NCBI GenBank assembly: GCA_018700525.1
Contig: JABITN010000260.1
Location: 1-32,374 of the forward strand
Length of the DNA stretch: 32,374 nucleotides
Origin: Opitutales bacterium
Lineage (GTDB): Bacteria > Verrucomicrobiota > Verrucomicrobiia > Opitutales > Opitutaceae
Direction: 5' to 3'
Notes under the pieces: generated by a model
Seen by the model: the letters and a program-made list of their open reading frames with translations, nothing else
Database searches by the model: none
What the model was told of the DNA's origin: nothing
In this document: positions 7,811-15,733 of the stretch, piece by piece
Numbering within the stretch: position 1 is the stretch's first letter
Layout of the letters: every line of letters starts with the position of its first letter
Made by a program: the position numbers and the translations under genes

Positions 7811-9811
7811 CTATTTCCCCGTCAAATCGTAGATTTCCACCAGGGCAATTCCGGTACCATTATTATTACCCGAAACGATTGCAGTATAAAGCCCGGGCTC
7901 CAGCCAAACAAACAAAGCACTATCGCCGCTTCCTTCAACGAGATCAAACGCACCAGACGATTTCATGTAAGCCTCTAATTGCTCCCGTTCCAAATGAGTG
8001 TCCCAATCGTCATTCGAATCGATTACGTTCTGCCCACGATACAAACGTAAGGTCGGGTCCGTTAGAACCGCATTCACGTTCTTATCCAAAAGCCCTTGAC
8101 CGACTGCCCGAATCAATAAGCGTTTCGGCAACTTGCCATCAATTACAAAACCGACGATCAGAACCTCTTCTCCCAAGCCAGACCTGCCCCGTATCGAGAT
8201 ATTCAACAAACTCGTTTCGGGATTGCCAACGTCCGCATCATATACTTCCAACAACGCCACTCCGTCAGAGCCTTCGTCATTCGATACGATAACCGTATAA
8301 AGACCTTGCTCGAGCGATAGTATATCCGCACTGTCCTTCGAGTCCGCTTCAAGGGCAAAGCCTCCGACACGCTCCATTTCCGACGCCAAAATATTCGCCG
8401 ACGCACTGTCGCCCCAATCATCGTTTTCATCGAATTTTCCGGCTGCTCCATGAAACGTAATTTTGGGATCCTCCAAAAATCCAACTACATTTTGATTTCC
8501 TAGCCCAGGTCCAACCCCTCGAATTAAAAGATTCTTCTCTCCTATACCCGCAACGAAAAATCCAGCAAAAATATCTTCTTCTCCTCCCCTCGGAACTCCA
8601 CGCATTGAAATATTATAAAGACGTTCAAGTCCCGGACTCGGAGCAACGTACCGATTCAGTCCACCGCGAGACGCTAAACCCTGGCGGAATTTCGGCCAAA
8701 CTGAATTGGATAGCCGAGCCCCATTTTTAAAGGCATAGAACTTTCCGTCATACGTTCCCACATACAACGTTCCTTCTGGACTCAAAGACACAGACGAATC
8801 TATGATATCCGAAAAAGCCAATTGCTGTAAAATCGTGCCATCTGGGCTTAGAAGATTCAAATAGCTCAGCGTATCACTTACATAGGAGCTCACGTAAATT
8901 CTGCCGACCTCATCTACTAGGGCTGACGTGTAGAAATTCACTCCAATATCGGTTTTCCAAGCCAAGCCGCCATCCGTATTCACTGAATAAACGAACCCGT
9001 CGCGTGCAGACACTAGAATATTCCCATCTATGCTCATCGTTGGGGAAGCATCTATTTCACCCGCAGTCTCGAAACTCCACAACACCGATCCATCGTCCGT
9101 ATCCAAGGCATAAAGGAAATAGTTATTCGATCCCACATAGAGTTCACCAGTACCTGAAAGCATACAACTTGAAATTATTAACGTTTCCCTATCCGCCGCT
9201 CCAGGTTCTTCGGGTAAATCAAATGACCAGATTTCCTGACCGGAAGCATCGAATGAATAGACAATCCCTTCACTCGACGCCACGTACAATTCCCCGGAAA
9301 TTCCAATCGCTACTGACGAATCCAATTCCCCGCCGACAAACACCTCCCACTTCAACGTTCCATCCGAATTCAACCCATAAAGAAATCCATCTGCTCCCCC
9401 GAAGTATATGGCTCCATCATCCGCAACCGATGGCGACGCGGAAATCAGACTCCCGGTTTCAAATGTCCAAAAAATGCTGCCGTTTTCCGTATTAATAGCA
9501 TAAAGATTATTGTCCCAAGATCCTACATACACTACTTTTTCATCGAGACTTAACGCGGCACTCGACTGAATCCAATCCCCTGTTTCAAAAGACCACAACT
9601 CAACTCCGTCAGCATCGATACAGTATAATTTCTTATCCAAAGAGCCAATGTATACATTTCCCTCTCCATCTATGGTAGGCGAAGCGAAGATCGAATCTCC
9701 CGTAGAAAAGGCCCACAATTCGACACCGATTTCTGCATAACCGCGAATCGAAGTCGCAAAGAACATTAAAATCAAGAAGGAGAATACTATGAGTTTACTT
9801 CGAAATGTCAT
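7811..9811 (-). CDS. Secreted PQQ-like beta-propeller protein with two C-terminal repeat modules
   Basis: A 666-aa exported protein. The N-terminus (basic residues, then LIVFSFLILMFFATSIRGYAE) is a signal peptide. Residues about 28-390 contain about eight propeller blades of the PQQ/WD type with the recurrent pattern YVGS.D..LYA.DTDGS..WSFETG. These bind no visible cofactor and lack the quinoprotein catalytic residues, so it is probably a structural or binding propeller. The C-terminus holds two related modules of about 125 residues, each starting NIS.RG...GEE and containing LLIRGVGPGL or LLIRAVGQGL, then NDDW and a GLYT.IVS end. I know this module from verrucomicrobial secreted proteins but know no function for it. 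The gene follows the histidine kinase by 43 bases and may be read from the same transcript. Confidence 0.82.
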   Translation of the reverse strand: MTFRSKLIVFSFLILMFFATSIRGYAEIGVELWAFSTGDSIFASPTIDGEGNVYIGSLDKKLYCIDADGVELWSFETGDWIQSSAALSLDEKVVYVGSWDNNLYAINTENGSIFWTFETGSLISASPSVADDGAIYFGGADGFLYGLNSDGTLKWEVFVGGELDSSVAIGISGELYVASSEGIVYSFDASGQEIWSFDLPEEPGAADRETLIISSCMLSGTGELYVGSNNYFLYALDTDDGSVLWSFETAGEIDASPTMSIDGNILVSARDGFVYSVNTDGGLAWKTDIGVNFYTSALVDEVGRIYVSSYVSDTLSYLNLLSPDGTILQQLAFSDIIDSSVSLSPEGTLYVGTYDGKFYAFKNGARLSNSVWPKFRQGLASRGGLNRYVAPSPGLERLYNISMRGVPRGGEEDIFAGFFVAGIGEKNLLIRGVGPGLGNQNVVGFLEDPKITFHGAAGKFDENDDWGDSASANILASEMERVGGFALEADSKDSADILSLEQGLYTVIVSNDEGSDGVALLEVYDADVGNPETSLLNISIRGRSGLGEEVLIVGFVIDGKLPKRLLIRAVGQGLLDKNVNAVLTDPTLRLYRGQNVIDSNDDWDTHLEREQLEAYMKSSGAFDLVEGSGDSALFVWLEPGLYTAIVSGNNNGTGIALVEIYDLTGK

Positions 9812-9854
9812 TGAGATTTGGATTTCTACTGTTTAAATTTATGATTTTATCAAC

Positions 9855-11213
9855 TTACCTTGAAGGTACGCTTAACAACAGAACCGTTCCCGAGGAAGAA
9901 GACCGAACGAGTTCTAAATCAGCCCCAATGTGCCGAGCAAGTTGCTGACTTATGGCAAGCCCGATCCCAGCCCCCGATGTTTTGGCCGTCGTAACCGGGT
10001 TAAACAGATTCTTGCGAGCATTTTCCGAAAAACCAGATCCCGTATCCAGCACAGTAAAATCGAAACTCTCCTCAGCCGCCTCAATTCGCACTTCTATTTC
10101 GCCTCCATCAAGCGTCGCGTCCAACGCGTTTTCAATGAGATTCGATACAATCAATTTAGCGATATTCCCATCTCGAGCCGACAACCCGACCTCACCTCGA
10201 ATACTCAAGCCAAAGTCCAATCCATTACCCGCCGCTCGCTCGCTGTATTTTCGTTCCAAATACGCTCCAATTTCCCGCCCCGTTAAAGTTTCCAGTTCAT
10301 CTACCTCCTCATTTCTGAGAACGTCGACTACTTCATTGATCATAGATTGCATGCGTTTAGTCGCCAACCTTGCGTCATGCCAATCGTCGCTTTCCAACCC
10401 TTTTCCCTCCGATGCAACATGCTCTCGAATTCCAGCAAGAGGATTTCGCAGGCCGTGAATCAAATGTGACGCCACCGCGCCGATTGCCGAAGTCTTCGCG
10501 ACCATTGCCAACTCAGCATTCGCGCTTGCCAATCGCCGAACACGCAACTCGACCTCCTTGCGCGCCTGCCGCAGTTTCCAAAACGACCACAGGAATACCC
10601 CTGACACGAGCAACGTTCCCCCGAGAAAAGCTGATGAAGCTTGTTTGATCAATTTTTCGTCGATCGCTCCAAATTCTTCCAAGGCCAAATCGCCTTCCAT
10701 CAGATAGCGAACCACCACTCCGAAATCCTCACCGGCATCCGAGAAGATGGGCACGAACAACTCCAATTCCGACTGCTGCCGATCTGAGCTATTTCCTTCT
10801 GTAAGACGACCCCAAGGCTCGTGCGACCTCAATTGTCCAGATTCCTGCAAATCAAGATCCGCCTCGTCGATACCTGCTGGCACTCCCGCCAGATAGCGGC
10901 CTTGACTATCGAACACTTGAACGCCCAAAGCGCCATCGATGTCCTGACCCTCCATCAGAGAATAAACAATCGTGTCCTCCAGATTAAGAGTGCTCAGCAA
11001 CTCGTCATCCATCCCACGAGCAACTTGAAAGCGCGAGATAGGCCCCCAAATATCTGCATAGCGTTGCAACACGCGTTCCCTCAGATCCTTTCTCAGTTGA
11101 AAACTCGCGATGCCAACGATCCCCCCAAATACGAAAACGATCATCATCAAAGCCAAAGGAGCGACCATGGAGGGCCCTTTGCTTTGAGAGTTCACAGTTT
11201 GGCGATTAGTCAT
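9855..11213 (-). CDS. Membrane sensor histidine kinase
   Basis: A 452-aa two-component sensor. A first membrane helix (APLALMMIVFVFGGIVGIAS) is followed by about 150 extracytoplasmic residues and a second helix near residues 195-215 (FLGGTLLVSGVFLWSFW), giving a periplasmic sensing loop. The dimerisation domain has HLIHGLRNPLAGIREHV with the phospho-accepting histidine in HGLRNPL. The ATPase domain has the N box NLIENALDAT, G1 DTGSGF and G2 SGAGIGLAISQQLARHIGA. No HAMP or PAS domain is obvious. It is encoded downstream of, and in the same direction as, the sigma-54 response regulator at 13064-14488, with two envelope-protein genes between, so it is the likely cognate kinase. An internal ATG at 11168 is an alternative start. 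Confidence 0.9.
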   Translation of the reverse strand: MTNRQTVNSQSKGPSMVAPLALMMIVFVFGGIVGIASFQLRKDLRERVLQRYADIWGPISRFQVARGMDDELLSTLNLEDTIVYSLMEGQDIDGALGVQVFDSQGRYLAGVPAGIDEADLDLQESGQLRSHEPWGRLTEGNSSDRQQSELELFVPIFSDAGEDFGVVVRYLMEGDLALEEFGAIDEKLIKQASSAFLGGTLLVSGVFLWSFWKLRQARKEVELRVRRLASANAELAMVAKTSAIGAVASHLIHGLRNPLAGIREHVASEGKGLESDDWHDARLATKRMQSMINEVVDVLRNEEVDELETLTGREIGAYLERKYSERAAGNGLDFGLSIRGEVGLSARDGNIAKLIVSNLIENALDATLDGGEIEVRIEAAEESFDFTVLDTGSGFSENARKNLFNPVTTAKTSGAGIGLAISQQLARHIGADLELVRSSSSGTVLLLSVPSR

Positions 11214-11236
11214 ATGAATCAGTTAGAGATCGTCGA

Positions 11237-11258
11237 TTGGTCAGTCTCTATTGACCAA
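11237..11258. other. Inverted repeat between barrel gene and kinase gene
   Basis: TTGGTCA and TGACCAA are separated by 8 bases in the 51-base gap between the barrel stop and the kinase start. There is no T tract on either side, so it is not a standard terminator. It could be an mRNA processing or stabilising hairpin that changes the ratio of the two products. Confidence 0.45.
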
Positions 11259-11264
11259 AACAGC

Positions 11265-12368
11265 CTATCGATACCTCATGCCCAACAATATACTATTCGA
11301 CTCATAACTGAAAAAAGTTTCATTAGAAACAGAATTTTCCGCATCTGCTCTCAAAAAGACGCTCCATTTCTCGCCCATTTCCCGGGCCATTTCAAATCCC
11401 CAAACCCAATCCTTCGAACTCCGTAATTGGCCATCATCCGCCAACTGAGAAAGGTACTCGCTGTCAGCATGCGATGCATTGATCCCAAAGTCCCATTTCT
11501 CGCCCGCTAATCTCAGATCGATGCCGTATTTCAAACGATCACGATCATAGTAGCCAGTGTGCCGATCCCTTCGGGCGGAGAAATCCACTTCGAGCTCTAC
11601 CTCAGTAGCAAGCCCAAGGACCCTAAACGATTGCTCGAATCCGCCTTCAATGCCCTGCTCATCCGTGCCCAGGATAGTTTCTTCCAGGCGAAATCCATCA
11701 AGATCGCGAGCCACCCGAGCCGTATAATCGCGAATAAATCCGTTAGGAGCCAAAAAGAGTCGGCCGCCTTCATTCGTCATGTAATCGAATTCAAGCTCCC
11801 AATCGAGCGTCTCGTAGTCGTCCTTCGAATCAGCGAAATACATCCTCGAGGCACCTGCCTTGGCCGTATATTTAAACTGCCAAAGAAACGACGCCCATTC
11901 AAAATACAAACCCGGTTCCTCTGCGGTCAGGACAATCCGATTCTCGTCTAAAATGTCGAAACTCGCATCGAAAGCCTGATTGAGATACACGTACTGAAGA
12001 CTGGCGGCCAGTCGACCGTCAACGGTCACGTGCTTACCAAATTCCGACAAGAACATACCAAAAGTCTCATTAGGTAAATCATCGACCTGCCAATAATTCC
12101 GATTGTCCAATAAAAATATCGATACCCATTCCGCTCCCGAAGCAATGAACTCTTTTTGGACGGCCCCCTCCACACTCACGTAGTTGAACGCCGAATCCAC
12201 CGGCAGTATTTCGCTAAACAAGACATTCTTCTTGTAGCCAAAACCGGCACTCGCCGACCATTCGCCAATCCCAACATCGACTTCAGCCTCCCGGTCCTCA
12301 CCGGCCAAAGCCACTCCCCCCAGAAATAAGGCCCACAATCCTGGCCTAATTTTTCCCCTCATCTCCAT
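11265..12368 (-). CDS. Predicted outer-membrane beta-barrel protein
   Basis: I recognise no named family. It is 367 aa with a signal peptide (KIRPGLWALFLGGVALAGED) and then a series of alternating amphipathic strands rich in aromatic residues, such as WSASAGFGYKKNVLF, GRLAASLQYVYLNQAF and KWDFGINASHADSEY. It ends in RYR with an alternating strand (SNSILLGMRYR), in the style of outer-membrane barrels. It has no cysteines and no enzyme motif. It starts only a few bases after a strong terminator for the small secreted-protein gene, so its expression probably comes from read-through of that terminator. The next gene is the histidine kinase, which suggests an envelope-sensing locus. Confidence 0.65.
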   Translation of the reverse strand: MEMRGKIRPGLWALFLGGVALAGEDREAEVDVGIGEWSASAGFGYKKNVLFSEILPVDSAFNYVSVEGAVQKEFIASGAEWVSIFLLDNRNYWQVDDLPNETFGMFLSEFGKHVTVDGRLAASLQYVYLNQAFDASFDILDENRIVLTAEEPGLYFEWASFLWQFKYTAKAGASRMYFADSKDDYETLDWELEFDYMTNEGGRLFLAPNGFIRDYTARVARDLDGFRLEETILGTDEQGIEGGFEQSFRVLGLATEVELEVDFSARRDRHTGYYDRDRLKYGIDLRLAGEKWDFGINASHADSEYLSQLADDGQLRSSKDWVWGFEMAREMGEKWSVFLRADAENSVSNETFFSYESNSILLGMRYR

Positions 12369-12372
12369 TACC

Positions 12373-12412
12373 CAAAAAGCGAGCGTGCCTAGGTTCCCCC
12401 AAGCAGCTCGCT
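12373..12412 (-). terminator. Rho-independent terminator between small secreted-protein gene and barrel gene
   Basis: Read on the minus strand: AGCGAGC, TGCTT, a 10-base loop, AGGCA, one bulged base, GCTCGCT, then TTTTT. The T tract ends 4 to 5 bases before the barrel ATG. A partial terminator here would give high expression of the small protein and lower expression of barrel and kinase. Confidence 0.82.
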
Positions 12413-12440
12413 ATCTGGTTGATAAAAACGATTACGCGTT

Positions 12441-12845
12441 TTATTCGCCTTCTTTAGCTTCTTTGCCTGCTTTCTTGCGAAGGTGACGACGACGCTCGAA
12501 CTTATCTCTGCGAGTATTCTTCAAGCCATCCATGTTTTCCTTGAAACTCTCACGTACAACCACCATCGCATCTTGTCGTTGCTTTTTCGTGGCCTCATCG
12601 CCCAGCTCAGTCATCTTCGCTTTTACCGCAGCACGAAATTCGCTTTGAATTTCTAATACCGCCAAGCGACCCTCGAGATAAGCCTTCTTCCGATCCGAAA
12701 TATCCGCATCTTCAAGGATCCCCCCAATTCGCTCGATCTGATCCTGAAGCGTAGGTCTCTTGGGACGGTCCGGACGGTCCGGAGCTGCAAACGCTAAACT
12801 CGATGTTATCCCAACCGCTAGTAGTAATGTAATATATTTTTTCAT
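12441..12845 (-). CDS. Small secreted charged helical protein (134 aa), probable sigma-54-controlled target
   Basis: No named family recognised. A clear signal peptide (MKKYITLLLAVGITSSLAFA, cleavage after AFA) leads to a mature protein of about 113 residues starting APDRPDRPKRP. The rest is predicted helical and very charged: QDQIERIGGILEDADISDRK, an acidic and basic middle part with QSEFRAAVKAKM, and a basic end (RRDKFERRRHLRKK). It contains no cysteine and no tryptophan. Size, location and helical charge pattern recall periplasmic stress chaperones of the Spy/CpxP/ZraP kind, but I cannot see their LTxxQ motif. It follows a near-consensus sigma-54 promoter and is followed by a terminator, so it should be the most strongly expressed product of the locus when the adjacent activator is on. 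Confidence 0.72.
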   Translation of the reverse strand: MKKYITLLLAVGITSSLAFAAPDRPDRPKRPTLQDQIERIGGILEDADISDRKKAYLEGRLAVLEIQSEFRAAVKAKMTELGDEATKKQRQDAMVVVRESFKENMDGLKNTRRDKFERRRHLRKKAGKEAKEGE

Positions 12846-12913
12846 AATTGATTTTAGTTAAGTTTTACCGACACCCGAGGTCTTAGAAAAGCTTCTCCTG
12901 CCACGAACCCATC

Positions 12914-12929
12914 TGCAGGGCTCGTGCCA
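12914..12929 (-). promoter_or_regulatory. Sigma-54 (-24/-12) promoter
   Basis: On the minus strand the sequence is TGGCACG-AGCC-CTGCA, against the consensus TGGCACG-N4-TTGCA: one mismatch in the fixed positions, and the GG-to-GC distance is exact. It predicts transcription starting near 12902, about 57 bases before the ATG at 12845. Confidence 0.85.
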
Positions 12930-12958
12930 ATTGATCGAATTTTTAATTAAATTCTAAT

Positions 12959-12971
12959 AATCAACAACTTG
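12959..12971 (-). promoter_or_regulatory. Candidate IHF/HU bend site between enhancer and sigma-54 promoter
   Basis: The plus-strand bases AATCAACAACTTG fit the IHF consensus WATCAANNNNTTR exactly. It lies in an A/T-rich stretch between the paired dyads and the -24/-12 element, where IHF usually bends DNA so that the activator can touch sigma-54 polymerase. The match is short and could be chance; the position gives it weight. Confidence 0.5.
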
Positions 12972-13015
12972 CGAATCATCTATCAACGAAGAACCTTCGG
13001 TATGTTCACCCCAAT

Positions 13016-13071
13016 GGGAAATATTCCCCAATAAGTCTCCTCATCGAACATCCAACCTGGGAACTATTCCC
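13016..13071. promoter_or_regulatory. Paired dyads, predicted activator-binding sites (UAS)
   Basis: Two copies of TGGGAA[A/C]TATTCCCCAA at 13015-13031 and 13058-13074 differ at one base. Each contains a perfect dyad GGGAA-N3-TTCCC. The dyad centres are 43 bp apart, about four helical turns, and lie roughly 120 and 163 bp upstream of the predicted sigma-54 start site. The distal copy overlaps the stop codon of the sigma-54 activator gene. This is the typical layout of enhancer sites bound by an NtrC-family dimer. Confidence 0.75.
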
Positions 13072-14488
13072 CAAGCTCTTCGCTACGCTTCTTCTTGCGA
13101 TAGCGAATGTAGTCGCGCGGAACTCCAAGCAACCTGGACGCTTGGGAAACGTTTCTGTCCGCCTGATTGATCGCATGGTCAATCAATCGATCGATAGCGC
13201 TTTCCAAATCGAATCCGTCTTCCGGAAACCGCCAACGCGCATCCAACCAATCAGAACCATCACCCGACTCGCGCTCTAATTCGCCCGACACATTTGCTAG
13301 TGCTGGAAATGCCATTTTATCAGGATCGCCAAGAATAATTGCCCGTTCGATCTCATGCGACAGCTCACGAATATTGCCCGGCCAGTCATGAGCCAGCAAC
13401 TGAGCTTTTCCGTTTTCCGAAATAGTGAACGTATCCAATCTATAACGACGAGAAATCTCCACCCCCAAATATTGAGCCAAAGGCAGAATGTCGCCCCGCC
13501 GATCTCTCAGCGGCGGAATCGTAGCATGCAGCAAATTCAACCGGTGATACAGGTCTTCGCGAAATTCGCCGCTTTCAGAAAGCCCTTTTAAACCACGATT
13601 TGACGCTGCAATAACCCGAGCATCGACCAGAATTTCACTTACCCCTCCAACACGTCGAATCTTCCCTTCCTCGATTGCCACCAATACCTTCGCCTGCAAC
13701 GCCGACGACAAACTGGCGATTTCATCCAAAAACAAGGTTCCCCCATCCGCCGCTTCAAACAATCCAATACGTTTTTCCTTAGCATCTGTGAACGCGCCCT
13801 TCTCATGCCCGAACAACTCGGACTCCGCCAAGCTCTCCGGCAATGCCCCACAGTTAACCACCACCAATTCCTCCTTTTGCCGCGGCCCAGCCGCATGTAA
13901 CCAACGAGCGAAAGTCGACTTGCCCGTACCCGTTTCGCCTTCAAGTAATACCGGCGGCAATCGCTTTCCCAATCTGCGGTCCGCCACCAAAATACGTTCG
14001 AGCTGCTCTTTCAGCTCCAACAACGAATCCCCGAAATACAAAGAGTCGCCACCTTGTTCGGTTTTCGCCGCAGCCATTCGATGCTGCCTAGATCGATCAC
14101 TGCGTTTCGCGCTCGCGCAGCGCGCCAAAATCAAAGGAATTTCCTGAATCTCAAACGGCTTCGCCATGTAATCAGCCGCTCCTCGCTTCATCGCCTCAAC
14201 CGCAATCTCCCAACCACCGTCCGCCGTCATAATAACGCACGAAACGCCGTCCGCGAACTGCAGAAGATCGATCCCCAAACCGTCCGGCAGATGCACGTCC
14301 AACAACGCATAATCGAACGGCATCGACGACAATGCTCGCTTACCCTCCTCGAAATTCGAAACAGCGACGACATTCGCGCCTTCGGATTCCAAAAACCGAG
14401 CCAATCGCTTTCTCAACAAGGCTTCGTCATCGACCACTAAAATCTCTCTGCCCGATAAAACCGCGTTCTTCATAAACGAGCCAGTCAA
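13064..14488 (-). CDS. NtrC-family sigma-54-dependent response regulator
   Basis: A 474-aa transcriptional activator with three domains. The receiver (about 14-130) has ILVVDDE, the phospho-acceptor aspartate in ALLDVHLPDG (near 64) and the K of YMAKPFE. The AAA+ domain (about 150-390) has Walker A EGETGTGKS, the sigma-54 contact loop as GAFTDA instead of GAFTGA, Walker B GGTLFLDEI, and the motif LYHRLNLLHATIPPLRDR. A Fis-like helix-turn-helix closes the protein (NVSQASRLLGVPRDYIRYRK). The usual start would be 14488, with M6 at 14473 equally possible. It lies directly upstream of a sigma-54 promoter with paired dyads and in line with a histidine kinase, so it probably controls the small secreted protein and perhaps the whole locus. 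Confidence 0.93.
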   Translation of the reverse strand: MTGSFMKNAVLSGREILVVDDEALLRKRLARFLESEGANVVAVSNFEEGKRALSSMPFDYALLDVHLPDGLGIDLLQFADGVSCVIMTADGGWEIAVEAMKRGAADYMAKPFEIQEIPLILARCASAKRSDRSRQHRMAAAKTEQGGDSLYFGDSLLELKEQLERILVADRRLGKRLPPVLLEGETGTGKSTFARWLHAAGPRQKEELVVVNCGALPESLAESELFGHEKGAFTDAKEKRIGLFEAADGGTLFLDEIASLSSALQAKVLVAIEEGKIRRVGGVSEILVDARVIAASNRGLKGLSESGEFREDLYHRLNLLHATIPPLRDRRGDILPLAQYLGVEISRRYRLDTFTISENGKAQLLAHDWPGNIRELSHEIERAIILGDPDKMAFPALANVSGELERESGDGSDWLDARWRFPEDGFDLESAIDRLIDHAINQADRNVSQASRLLGVPRDYIRYRKKKRSEELGE

Positions 14489-14623
14489 TGCAAAAGAGCT
14501 ATACCTTTACAAGCCCCGAAAACGACCCCTAGCTGATAGACTCATACAGGAATCCCTGATCTTTAAAATAATTGTAAAATCTGCCTTGTTAAAAGCTGTC
14601 AAGTCTTTCAACCTAATCTAGGA

Positions 14624-14845
14624 ATGATCCGACCGATCCCAAACCATTCAGAATCCAATCCTTCTCCGCTTCGCAACGAATACGAAGATTCATTGAAGTG
14701 CCTCGAACTCATCGAGAAACGTCTTGGTACTGTCATGGAACGGGAAAACGATTTGAAGCTGGCGCAGGAAATAGCTCATCGATTATCCAATATTCAAATG
14801 CTGCTCGCCATCAGATCAGGGGGAATTTCTGACCCGACCCTTTAA
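14624..14845 (+). CDS. Small hypothetical protein (73 aa)
   Basis: Not recognised. It starts at ATG 14624 and ends before a promoter-like stretch. The second half, MERENDLKLAQEIAHRLSNI then QMLLAIRSGG, is a charged amphipathic helix. It faces away from the sigma-54 activator gene, with a 135-base divergent gap. It has no signal peptide or membrane segment. A weak likeness of AQEIAHRLSNIQMLLA to a kinase dimerisation helix was noted, without enough for an assignment. Confidence 0.5.
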   Translation: MIRPIPNHSESNPSPLRNEYEDSLKCLELIEKRLGTVMERENDLKLAQEIAHRLSNIQMLLAIRSGGISDPTL

Positions 14846-14956
14846 CGATTTAGGGTATCCTAGCCAAGGATTTGTTAACCTTGAGTAAACTTTTCAAAAA
14901 AGTTCATACACGGTGCTATTCTGGCGATTATTAATTTGCTAAAAACTGCTTCTACG

Positions 14957-15733
14957 ATGGAACGGAGCCCTGCAAACGCCGGTCGGAAATTGAAAAATAA
15001 CACCCGCGTTCGGACATATCTAGTGAAACCTTTAAACCCAGCCCATCACAGTCACTTCCACCCCCTTTTAGGGGTTACGGAACTAGTTGCGTTCGATCTG
15101 GAAACAACGGGTCTCCGGCCAAAGCTAGAAGAGATTACTCAAGTCGCGGCAATTCGAATGGGCGGAATGCGAATGGAAGCCGAAGACTCCTTCACTTCCT
15201 ACGTAAACCCAGGCAAGCCTATCCCGAAGCGAATCCAGAAATTGACTCGAGTGCGCGACCAACATGTCGCCAACGCCCCGTCTCCCGCTGAAGCCGTCCA
15301 AATGCTATCCGACTTCGCCGGGCAAGCGACTTTTTTCGGTCACGACGTCTATCGATTCGATTTCAAATTCATCGAGAAACACGTAAATAAAGAGCCAGGG
15401 CAATCACGCACGGTGCGTTTTATAGATACCATGGATATCTTTGAAATGCTCTGGCCCGACTTTTCACGATTGCGTAATTCCCTCGACGACATCGCCGAAC
15501 GCCTAACGGCCGGCCTTTCGTCAATACGTCGCCACGATGCGCTGGGTGACGCCATCTTACTCGCGAACGTTTTCCAGCGTATCCAAAATCACCCAGAGCT
15601 TGAGCGACTATGCTCATTGGTTCCTGTTCACGAAACCTTAATGCCGACCCTCTCGCCAATCGCCAAACGCGGAGCCCTGTTGAATGATCACAGCTTCCCA
15701 ATGGGCGCCATTCCCAGAAAAGCTTACGTTTGA
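14957..15733 (+). CDS. DnaQ-like DEDDh 3'-5' exonuclease domain protein
   Basis: A 258-aa protein with the DEDDh exonuclease fold found in DNA polymerase proofreading subunits and in RNase T. ExoI is VAFDLETTGLRP (D and E metal ligands), ExoII is FFGHDVYRFDFKFIEKH, and ExoIII is RRHDALGDAILLANVFQR, with the histidine and aspartate four residues apart. All four catalytic acids and the histidine are present. The first 35-40 residues are basic and poorly conserved in kind. I start at the ATG 14957; a TTG at 14936 is in frame and possible. It overlaps the next gene by 4 bases at TTGA, suggesting coupling. Whether it proofreads or trims RNA cannot be told. Confidence 0.85.
   Translation: MERSPANAGRKLKNNTRVRTYLVKPLNPAHHSHFHPLLGVTELVAFDLETTGLRPKLEEITQVAAIRMGGMRMEAEDSFTSYVNPGKPIPKRIQKLTRVRDQHVANAPSPAEAVQMLSDFAGQATFFGHDVYRFDFKFIEKHVNKEPGQSRTVRFIDTMDIFEMLWPDFSRLRNSLDDIAERLTAGLSSIRRHDALGDAILLANVFQRIQNHPELERLCSLVPVHETLMPTLSPIAKRGALLNDHSFPMGAIPRKAYV

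Noticed and set aside
9004-9495. 163-codon plus-strand ORF within the propeller gene
   Set aside because: Antisense of a repetitive protein; codon pattern and His/Arg/Pro-rich translation are typical of a shadow.
12378-12412. TTCCCCCAAGC near 12394 as a third activator site
   Set aside because: Only half of the dyad is present and it lies in the terminator loop; no GGGAA partner.
14871-14878. TTGTTAAC in the exonuclease upstream region as a BirA half site
   Set aside because: No second half at 14-16 bases and the adjacent genes have no link to biotin.
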